Assembly: GCA_023249675.1 (NCBI GenBank)
Contig: JAHFCE010000030.1
Coordinates: forward strand, 1-37,179
Direction of reading: 5' to 3'
From: Elusimicrobiota bacterium
GTDB taxonomy: Bacteria; Elusimicrobiota; Elusimicrobia; UBA1565; UBA9628
DNA: 37,179 nucleotides
In this document: positions 25,042-30,857 of the stretch, in pieces
How the letters are laid out: each line of letters begins with the position of its first letter
Position numbering within the stretch: position 1 is the stretch's first letter
Notes under the pieces: model-generated
The model's database searches: none
What the model was told of the DNA's origin: nothing
What the model saw: the letters and a program-made list of their open reading frames with translations, nothing else
Position numbers and translations under genes: made by a program

Positions 25042-25722
25042 ATGACCAAGAAAGAGATTAAGATGCAGATCGACGGTGTCGAGCGCTTTATGGGCCTGGA
25101 ACCCCGTTCGCGCGTGCTCGATCTCGGCTGCGGCTCGGGGCGGCGCACGATCGAGCTTGCCCGTCGCGGCCACCGCGTTCTGGGCATGGATCCCGACGCA
25201 GGCGCCCTCGCGGATGCGCGCGCCTTGGCCCAGGGCGAGAAGCTGAACATCCATTTCATGAAGGCGGACACGCGCGGGGTCCCCTACCGCAGCGAGATCG
25301 ACGCCGTGGTCAGTCTCGAGGGCGCCTTCGGCCGGCTGCCGAGCGATCGCGACGACCAAAGCTGCCTCGAGTCGGCGCGCAAGGCGTTGAAGCCCGGCGG
25401 GCTTCTGCTCATCGACACGCTCAACAAAGAGCGGCTCATGCGCGGCTTCGCGCCCAGCGAGACTGGCTTTGACTTCGAGCGCGGGCGCCTCGACAACCGC
25501 CGCGTGTACGCGCTGACGGAACTCAAGACCCAGCTTGAGCGCGCGGGCCTCGTCTACCGGCGGAGCTGGGGCGGCTTTGACGGCTGCGCTTACGGCATGG
25601 ACAGCGCGCGCATGATCGTCCTGGCTGAGCGGCCGCGCGACGAGCGGGGGTTCGCGCGGCGGGCAGGGGCGGACAACAATTTTCCGACAGCGATCCGCAT
25701 CAAAGGAAGGAGGAAGAAGTGA
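25042..25722 (+). CDS. Class I SAM-dependent methyltransferase
   Basis: 226 residues. Motif I is 'VLDLGCGSG' (25-33), with the acidic end of beta-2 in 'VLGMDPDAGAL', 'FMKADTRGVPY' (motif II) and 'ALKPGGLLLIDTL' (motif IV/V region). The C-terminal ~30 residues are basic (GRRKK end), perhaps for RNA binding. The acceptor substrate is unknown. A second ATG at 25063 is possible. The gene is convergent with the M50-fusion gene and has its own promoter, so it is not part of the peptide cassette operon, although a role there cannot be excluded. Confidence 0.88.
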   Translation: MTKKEIKMQIDGVERFMGLEPRSRVLDLGCGSGRRTIELARRGHRVLGMDPDAGALADARALAQGEKLNIHFMKADTRGVPYRSEIDAVVSLEGAFGRLPSDRDDQSCLESARKALKPGGLLLIDTLNKERLMRGFAPSETGFDFERGRLDNRRVYALTELKTQLERAGLVYRRSWGGFDGCAYGMDSARMIVLAERPRDERGFARRAGADNNFPTAIRIKGRRKK

Positions 25723-25748
25723 GAGCGCTCTCGAAGAAAAGCGCGCTT
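25721..25748. other. Two short palindromes between convergent genes
   Basis: GAGAGCGCTCTC (25721-25732) and AAGCGCGCTT (25739-25748) overlap the stops of the methyltransferase and the M50-fusion gene respectively. On the minus strand the second is followed by TTCTT. They may serve as a weak two-way terminator. Confidence 0.3.
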
Positions 25749-27744
25749 AACCGGCGAGTTCCTGGGCCAGGGACAGCAGGCTGATGAACGCGACGCCGGC
25801 GACCACGGCCCAGCCCAGCGCGTCGGCAGCCCGGAAGGACAGGACTTGGGACAGCGGCCCCAACGCAAACATACGATAGAGCATCCCCGCCAGCGCCGAG
25901 GCGGCGGCCGTGTATGTCAGAGCCAGCAGCCCATAAGCGAGCTCCGCTCCGTGGCCGTCCAGACGGCCGGCGCGCAGGGCCCGCGGCAGGTCGCGCGCCA
26001 GCCAGCGCACGCTGCGGCGGCGCAGGTTGGGGCGCTCGAGCAGATCCTCGAGGGCGTAGTAGCCGTCGTACTCGAGCAGCGGATTCAGGTTGAACAGCGC
26101 CGTCGCGTAAAGACCGAGGGCGAATATCCATGAGGCGGCGGCGAGCAGGGAGGCGGGCGGCAGCAGCCGGCAGGCCAGGGCCGCGAGGCCGGCCAGGATC
26201 GCCTGGGCGTAAAGCCCCGCCAGGCTGACCGCGATCCTCGGTCCGCGCCCGGCCAGCCACATGTCGGAGGTGTCGACGAAAGCGATCGGCCCGAACCAAT
26301 ACCAGCCCACGCCTCCGGAAGGCACCTCGCGGCCGAAAGCTTTCACGGTGAAGGCATGTCCGGATTCGTGGATCAGCACGCCCGCGATGGCCGCCGGGAT
26401 CAGGATGAACCACAGCGTAGGATTGCTCCAGTGTCCGGCGAGGGCCGCCCGCGCGGAGGAAGCGCCGGCGGCGAAGACGAGGAGTCCCGCCGCCGCGATC
26501 ACCGCGAGCGCCGCCTGCCCGGTCCTCGTGTACAGACGACATACGCCATCGCGATAGAGACGTGTGAGGACGGGGTCCAGGCCATGCAGGGACAGGCGCC
26601 ATTCCATGACGCGTCGGACCCGGATCAAGGCGGCCTGCCACCATGAGGCGCGCGAGAGGCTATGCAGGATGTCGCCGCGCAGGCGCCCGCCGTCGAGAAA
26701 GCCCGCTTCTGAGAGGCTGATGAGCACGTCGGAGACCGTCTGCGGGGCGAAGACCTTGAAGGCGGCCATGAACTCGAGGGTCAGCTCGCGCAAAGTCCGC
26801 CGGCCGTCGAGCTTCTGCCAGAGGAACCAGCCCTGCCGGGACAGGCGGAAATACGCCGGCCGCGCGGGGTCCTTGAGCGTGACGATGACGTCGTGGTCGG
26901 CGGTGGCGCGCTCCTGGGCGACGACGCCGGGCTTCCTTGCGGGGCGCTCGCGCAGGCGCAGCAGGCCGACCATCCGGCTGCCCACGTCGGTTCCAGACCC
27001 CATCGCCTCGAGCAGGTCCCGGCGCCGCATGACCAGCAGCTCGCAGGGTTCCAAAGCGCGCACCGTCGCGTTGCGGGGTGCTTCGGTCAAGAGGGCCGCC
27101 TCGCCGAAGACAGCGCCTGCCTCCAAGGCGGCCAAGGTCCGTCCTTCCGCCGCGACCTCCACGCGGCCGCGGCGCAGAAGATAGCAGGCGTCCCCCGCCT
27201 GGCCCTCGGTAACGATCGCAGCACCCGCCTCGGCCTGGAGGCGCTGGAGGCGCGCGGCGAGCCGCCGGGCTGGGGCGGCGTCCAGGGCGGTGAACGGGGT
27301 CGCCTGCTTGAGGAACTTCGCGATCCTCAGGATTTCCGCGTTCTCTTCGAGCGCCGCCTTGAGGTTCGGGTTGGACGCCAGCAGGCGGTCGAAGGCCGCG
27401 GCATTCAGCGTGAGCGTCACCAGCGTTGTGGTCGCCGTCACCGTCGCCTGGCGCCGGCGGGAAGAGTCGAGCAGGGCCAGCTCGCCGAAGAGCTCTCCCT
27501 CGCTGAGCGACGCCAGAAGGATGCGCCCGGAGGGGCCCGTCGTCGTCGCTTCGGCGCGGCCTGCGGCCAGGAGATAGAGCCCGTCGGCGAGCTGGCCTTC
27601 CTCCGTGACTAGAGCGCCCGCCGGGAAGCGCTCTTCGCCGAAAGACTCCGCGAGCTTTTCGATGACCGGCGCCGGCAGCGCCGCGAAGGCCGGCGTCCTG
27701 GCCGCAAGGAGCCGGCGACGTGCGAGGGGGATCGAGGCGCTTAT
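25747..27744 (-). CDS. Fusion: 2x cNMP-binding domain, PqqD-like domain, M50 intramembrane metallopeptidase
   Basis: 665 residues from the proposed AUA start. Domains: first cyclic-nucleotide-binding domain (~10-140; cassette 'FGELALLDSSRRRQATV'); second (~150-245; 'FGEAALLTEAPRNATV'); a PqqD-like winged-helix/RRE domain (~285-352; 'YFRLSRQGWFLWQKLDGRRT', 'VSDVLISLSEAGFLD'); then an M50/S2P-type membrane peptidase with zinc site His459-Glu-x-x-His463 (HESGH) and second motif 'NLNPLLEYDG' (Asp560). About eight membrane spans. B. subtilis YydH, an M50 protease in a peptide (YydF) system, is the nearest functional parallel I know. The RRE should bind the precursors encoded upstream; the M50 core would cleave or export them; the paired sensor domains suggest nucleotide control. 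Last gene of the cassette. Confidence 0.87.
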   Translation of the reverse strand: MSASIPLARRRLLAARTPAFAALPAPVIEKLAESFGEERFPAGALVTEEGQLADGLYLLAAGRAEATTTGPSGRILLASLSEGELFGELALLDSSRRRQATVTATTTLVTLTLNAAAFDRLLASNPNLKAALEENAEILRIAKFLKQATPFTALDAAPARRLAARLQRLQAEAGAAIVTEGQAGDACYLLRRGRVEVAAEGRTLAALEAGAVFGEAALLTEAPRNATVRALEPCELLVMRRRDLLEAMGSGTDVGSRMVGLLRLRERPARKPGVVAQERATADHDVIVTLKDPARPAYFRLSRQGWFLWQKLDGRRTLRELTLEFMAAFKVFAPQTVSDVLISLSEAGFLDGGRLRGDILHSLSRASWWQAALIRVRRVMEWRLSLHGLDPVLTRLYRDGVCRLYTRTGQAALAVIAAAGLLVFAAGASSARAALAGHWSNPTLWFILIPAAIAGVLIHESGHAFTVKAFGREVPSGGVGWYWFGPIAFVDTSDMWLAGRGPRIAVSLAGLYAQAILAGLAALACRLLPPASLLAAASWIFALGLYATALFNLNPLLEYDGYYALEDLLERPNLRRRSVRWLARDLPRALRAGRLDGHGAELAYGLLALTYTAAASALAGMLYRMFALGPLSQVLSFRAADALGWAVVAGVAFISLLSLAQELAG

Positions 27745-28748
27745 GGGGCCGTCTCCTGGCGCTTGGGAAAGAAGGAAGAAGCGTCGATCAGCGCCGCCAG
27801 CTCGCCTTGGGCGGGTTCTCGTGCGCCGGCGCGCGCAAGCGCGGCCTGGGCCCTGCGGCAGTGCAGCTCGACGATGATCGCGCACCTTCGGAGCTCTCCG
27901 GCCGCCAGCAGGCGCTTGCGCACGGCCTTACGGGCCGACTCGCTGCGCCGGGCCTTGTCCAATAACGCTAAGAAAGCGCGGCGGCCGGTCCGGGACTGAT
28001 TTTCGAGATGCAACGCAATCGGCAAAGTCCGCGTCCCGTTGGCGAGATCGCTGCTGCGGCGGGCCTGGAAAAGGTCGTGAAAGTCGGAGGCAAGCTGACC
28101 CGCCGTTCCCAAGGACCTGCCCATGGAAGCGTAGGCCTCCACGGCCGCCGTGGAGGCGCCCGCCAATCGCGAGGCCAGCGCGGCGAAGAGAGCCAATTCC
28201 TCGCCGCTTTTGCGGGCGACCGAAGACTCCACCTCGGCGGCGGAGACGCGCGTGGCACCGGCCGTGGCCAGGTCGCGCTGCTGGCCGGCACTCATGGTCA
28301 ACAGGCCATCGGCCAGGATCCGCTGAAGGTCGGCGATCGTCTCCGGCGGGGCGTCGAGCTCCGAGAGGGCGAGTTGGGGCAACGCGGAGATCAAGGTGAC
28401 GGCGGCGAGATTGATCTCGGACTCCTTGCGTCCCTTCCAATGCCGGGGAAGGTCCCCGTCGGCCAGGTCATCAAGGATGTCGATACCCAAATAAAGGATG
28501 GTTGTGGCGACAGTCAAGGGCAGCGCGGGCTTATTCTCGCCGCGCACGGCGGCGTAGACCAAGAGGGGCAAAGCCATGAACGGCGGGGGAAAGTCCATCT
28601 CGCGCAGTTGCGGGCGCAGCCCGCGCAAGGCGAGGGCCAGCAACGCGCGCTGCTGCCCATCCCGGGACCGCTCGGAAGCGAAAGCTTCGGCGCGCCGCAA
28701 GAGCTCCTCGGCGCGTTCCGCGGACCAGAATGGCCTTGGTTCGGTCAC
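27741..28748 (-). CDS. Polyprenyl-synthase-like protein, ComQ-type candidate peptide prenyltransferase
   Basis: 335 residues, all-helical trans-isoprenyl-synthase fold. The first Asp-rich motif DDLAD (93-97) is intact. The second is SDFHD (221-225), with the first Asp replaced by Ser. Other family marks are present: 'GQQRDL' (~155-160), 'KSGEELALFAALASRLAG' (~180) and 'DLANGTRTLPIAL' (~234-245). Canonical synthases make farnesyl/geranylgeranyl diphosphate; ComQ, with a degenerate second motif, instead prenylates the ComX peptide on Trp. The gene starts at GTG five bases after the last peptide gene's stop and has no Shine-Dalgarno, so translation is coupled. Placement between three peptide genes and an RRE-peptidase favours a ComQ-like role, but plain prenyl-diphosphate synthesis is the alternative. 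Confidence 0.8.
   Translation of the reverse strand: MTEPRPFWSAERAEELLRRAEAFASERSRDGQQRALLALALRGLRPQLREMDFPPPFMALPLLVYAAVRGENKPALPLTVATTILYLGIDILDDLADGDLPRHWKGRKESEINLAAVTLISALPQLALSELDAPPETIADLQRILADGLLTMSAGQQRDLATAGATRVSAAEVESSVARKSGEELALFAALASRLAGASTAAVEAYASMGRSLGTAGQLASDFHDLFQARRSSDLANGTRTLPIALHLENQSRTGRRAFLALLDKARRSESARKAVRKRLLAAGELRRCAIIVELHCRRAQAALARAGAREPAQGELAALIDASSFFPKRQETAP
27742..27757 (-). promoter_or_regulatory. RBS and AUA start of the M50-fusion gene
   Basis: On the minus strand AGGAG (27757-27753) is followed by 8 nt and ATA (27744-27742). This ATA overlaps the upstream TAA as ATAA, the geometry of a normal ATGA coupling. No ATG, GTG or TTG lies in frame near the start of the first domain, so either AUA is used or the base at 27742 differs from the ancestral one. 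Confidence 0.5.
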
Positions 28749-28753
28749 TCGAA

Positions 28754-28957
28754 CTAAGAGAAAAACTTGCTGATGCGCGCCTGGAGCTGCTCATCCGACA
28801 GGCTTAAATCGACGCTGCTCAGGGCGGTCAGTTCCTCATCATTGAGCTCGACGCCCGCTTTGCGCGCCGCGGCCCTCGGGTCCTTCTTAGCCTGCGCGCG
28901 GAAACCCGGATCGCTCATCCACAAATCAACCAGCTTCCCGACCGCTTCGTAGCTCAT
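28754..28957 (-). CDS. Candidate RiPP precursor peptide 1 (NHLP/Os1348-like leader)
   Basis: 67 residues, third in transcription order. It begins 'MSYEAVGKLVDLWMSDPGFR' and continues with 'KKDPRAAARKAGVELNDEE', the helical pattern of LigA-fold/NHLP-clan leaders ('F......P..A....G..L...E...L'). The C-terminus is 'ARISKFFS'. There is no cysteine. Trp13 is kept, but the second Trp of its paralogues is Leu51. AAGGAG stands 6 nt before the ATG. An upstream in-frame ATG at 29008 would add 17 residues inside the neighbouring gene and is rejected. The gene lies 16 nt after peptide 2. Confidence 0.85.
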   Translation of the reverse strand: MSYEAVGKLVDLWMSDPGFRAQAKKDPRAAARKAGVELNDEELTALSSVDLSLSDEQLQARISKFFS

Positions 28958-28973
28958 GGTCTTCTCCTTGGAA

Positions 28974-29171
28974 CTACATCTTGCTGACGCGCGCCTGCAA
29001 CTGTTCATCGGGCAGGCTCCAGTCGATGCCGCTCAGGGCGGCCAGCTCTTCGCTGTTGAGTTCGACGCCCGCCTTTCGCGCCGCGGCCTTTGGGTCCTTC
29101 TTGGCCTGCGCGCGGAAGCCCGGATCGCTCATCCACAGGTCCACCAACTTTCCGACCGCTTCGTAGCTCAT
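28974..29171 (-). CDS. Candidate RiPP precursor peptide 2 (NHLP/Os1348-like leader)
   Basis: 65 residues. Residues 1-22 are identical to its two paralogues, with high identity to ~37; differences cluster at 36-50 and at the end ('ARVSKM'). Two Trp residues (13 and 51, the latter in 'GIDWSLPDEQ'), no Cys. GGGAGG lies 4 nt before the ATG. It is separated by 10 nt from peptide 3 and 16 nt from peptide 1. Likely a leader-like substrate for the downstream RRE/M50 and prenyl-synthase-like proteins. Confidence 0.85.
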   Translation of the reverse strand: MSYEAVGKLVDLWMSDPGFRAQAKKDPKAAARKAGVELNSEELAALSGIDWSLPDEQLQARVSKM

Positions 29172-29181
29172 GCAACCTCCC

Positions 29182-29382
29182 TTAGGGAATCTTGCTGATG
29201 CGCGTCTGCAACTGCTCGTCCGGCAGATTCCAGTCGATGCTGTTCAGGGCGTCCAACTCCTCGCCCTTGAGCTCAATGCCCGCCTTGCGCGCCGCGGCTT
29301 TCGGGTCCTTCTTGACCTGCGCTCGAAAGCCCGGATCGCTCATCCACAAGTCAACCAGCTTCCCAACCGCTTCGTAGCTCAT
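29182..29382 (-). CDS. Candidate RiPP precursor peptide 3 (NHLP/Os1348-like leader)
   Basis: 66 residues, first gene after the promoter. Same start as the paralogues; ends 'TRISKIP'. Trp13 and Trp51 ('SIDWNLPDEQ') present, no Cys. GAGGGGG lies 8-9 nt before the ATG. Being first behind the strongest promoter, with a good ribosome-binding site, it should be the most abundant product. A recognisable core with Gly-Gly cleavage is absent, so the mature product, if any, comes from the divergent C-terminal part or from a modified Trp region. Confidence 0.85.
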   Translation of the reverse strand: MSYEAVGKLVDLWMSDPGFRAQVKKDPKAAARKAGIELKGEELDALNSIDWNLPDEQLQTRISKIP

Positions 29383-29404
29383 GGATAAAACCCCCTCGGC
29401 TCAT

Positions 29405-29433
29405 AGTCTAACAGGGGTCCCTGGTCCTGTCAA
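29405..29433 (-). promoter_or_regulatory. Promoter of the peptide cassette (TTGACA-17-TAGACT)
   Basis: Perfect -35 TTGACA (29433-29428), 17-nt spacer, -10 TAGACT (29410-29405) on the minus strand; the leader before the peptide 3 ATG is about 15-16 nt and contains GAGGGGG. It has the only perfect TTGACA-plus-17 arrangement I found in the window. Confidence 0.7.
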
Positions 29434-29463
29434 TCGGACCTAAGTCACAGGCCCCAAAATGGC

Positions 29464-29469
29464 TATACT
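29464..29469 (+). promoter_or_regulatory. -10 box (TATACT) of the small secreted-protein gene
   Basis: TATACT is 7 nt before the ATG at 29477, with no Shine-Dalgarno, consistent with a leaderless mRNA. It also argues against the ATG at 29459, which lies upstream of the box. It is divergent from the peptide-cassette promoter about 30 nt away. Confidence 0.45.
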
Positions 29470-29476
29470 TGCCGCC

Positions 29477-29842
29477 ATGCTCGTCAAGATTGCGCGGCGT
29501 GGCGCGTGGAGGAGACGCCTTTTGTTCTTGGCGTCATTTTTTGCCGCGCTCTGGCTGGGCGGCCCGTGGGTCGAGGCCGGCGAGACGGTCGCGGGGAAAT
29601 ATCGCTGTTGGATGATGAATGTCGGCGGCCGCGGCGGCCGCTGCACGAGCCCGCCGATCATCCTGCGTCCCAATGGCACTTACGAGATGTCGAAGGAGCA
29701 GGGGACCTACACGGTGAAGGGCGACCGGCTCACGTTGTCCGAGTCCAAGATCCGGGGTGCTGGACGGTTGGAGGGAAACCGGATTGTCTTTCAGTACAAG
29801 CACGGCGGCTTGGACACGACGGTGACTTACCTGCGTCCCTGA
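29477..29842 (+). CDS. Small secreted beta-barrel-like protein
   Basis: 121 residues from the ATG at 29477. Signal peptide (RRRLLFLASFFAALWLGGPW, cleavage near VEAG). The mature part has the strands of a small lipocalin-like/META-like domain: 'GKYRCWMMNVGGRGGRC' with a Cys pair, 'ILRPNGTYEMSKEQGTYTVK', 'GDRLTLSESKIRGAGRLEGN', 'RIVFQYKHGGLDTTVTYLRP'. Function unknown. It is only 4 nt before the GT2 gene, so it probably starts the glycosylation operon. Confidence 0.75.
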   Translation: MLVKIARRGAWRRRLLFLASFFAALWLGGPWVEAGETVAGKYRCWMMNVGGRGGRCTSPPIILRPNGTYEMSKEQGTYTVKGDRLTLSESKIRGAGRLEGNRIVFQYKHGGLDTTVTYLRP

Positions 29843-29846
29843 GCCC

Positions 29847-30857
29847 ATGTTCTCGCTGATCGTCCTCAATTACAACGGCGACGAGCTTCTTCGGGAATGC
29901 CTCGAGTCGATCGCGGCCCAATCCGACCGCGATTTCGAGCTGCTGCTCATCGACAACGCTTCCACCATCCCTTGGCGCCATGCGTTGCCCGCGAGTCTTC
30001 AGAACCAGACGGTCGTTCTTGAGAATGAGTCCAACCTCGGCTACGCCGAGGGTAATAACGTGGCGATTCGCCGGGCCCGCGGGACGTGGGTGGTCCTGCT
30101 CAACAACGACGCGGCTTTGGAGCCCGACTTCCTCGCGCAGGCGCGGCGGATGATCTCGGAACATCCGGGATACCGGATGTTCGCTCCCCAGATCGTGGTG
30201 CGCGACGCCCGGGAGATCATCGACTCCGCCGGGGTGGGGGTGTTTTTAGACGGGACCTCTCGCTGCCGCGGCTGGCAGGAGTCCCGACGGGCCTATCAGC
30301 AGCCGGCGGAAGTGCTGGGGCCGGTGGGTTCCGTCGCGATCTATCACCGCGAGATCTTCTCCGAAGTGGGCTTATTGGATCCGGATTTTTTCTGCTACCT
30401 GGAAGACAGCGATCTGCTTTTGCGGGCGCAGTGGATGGGCTATCGCGCGCTGTACTGCCCCGTCTTGCGGGCCTTTCATTCCAAATCGAGCACGTTGGGC
30501 GTGGCGACTCCGCAAAAGGCCTATTTGGTCGAGCGCAACCGAATCTGGGTGGCGGTCAAAAATTTTCCGCTCTCGCTCCTTCTTCTCAGCCCCCTGATCA
30601 CCTTTTTTCGCTACGCCTTGCAGGCGTGCGCGGCCGCCTTCGACATGGGCATCGCCGGGCGTTTCGTGCGCAGTTACGCCTGGTTCCAGCTGCCGGGCAT
30701 ACTGTTTCACGCCTATCGGGACGCCGGGGTCCTTTTGCCCAGCATGATCCGCAAAAGACGGGAGATCCACCGGACGCGGCGCGTCAGTCGTCTGCGGTAT
30801 CTGGCGATGCTTTGGCGGTTCCGGCTCACGTGGAGAGACTTTGCGCTTAAAGAATAA
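29847..30857 (+). CDS. Family 2 glycosyltransferase (rhamnosyl/galactosyl type)
   Basis: 336 residues with a GT-A fold: 'LIVLNYNGDELLRECLESI', 'DNAS', 'NLGYAEGNNVAIRRARG' and the DXD-type 'LLNNDAALEPDF'. The acceptor-side motif 'FFCYLEDSDLLLRAQWMGYR' follows. A hydrophobic C-terminal segment ('SLLLLSPLITFFRYALQACA') suggests membrane association. Members of this WbbL-like branch add a sugar to lipid-linked glycans in the cytoplasm. No clear Shine-Dalgarno. The gene overlaps the next by 17 nt and likely builds the glycan transferred by the downstream GT-C proteins (inference). Confidence 0.9.
   Translation: MFSLIVLNYNGDELLRECLESIAAQSDRDFELLLIDNASTIPWRHALPASLQNQTVVLENESNLGYAEGNNVAIRRARGTWVVLLNNDAALEPDFLAQARRMISEHPGYRMFAPQIVVRDAREIIDSAGVGVFLDGTSRCRGWQESRRAYQQPAEVLGPVGSVAIYHREIFSEVGLLDPDFFCYLEDSDLLLRAQWMGYRALYCPVLRAFHSKSSTLGVATPQKAYLVERNRIWVAVKNFPLSLLLLSPLITFFRYALQACAAAFDMGIAGRFVRSYAWFQLPGILFHAYRDAGVLLPSMIRKRREIHRTRRVSRLRYLAMLWRFRLTWRDFALKE

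Noticed and set aside
25042-25722. Methyltransferase as a member of the peptide cassette
   Set aside because: It is convergent, has its own -10 box and a generic SAM fold; position alone is not enough.
28754-29382. CRISPR-like or satellite repeat
   Set aside because: The ~210-nt period is three complete coding genes with ribosome-binding sites, not short repeats with spacers.
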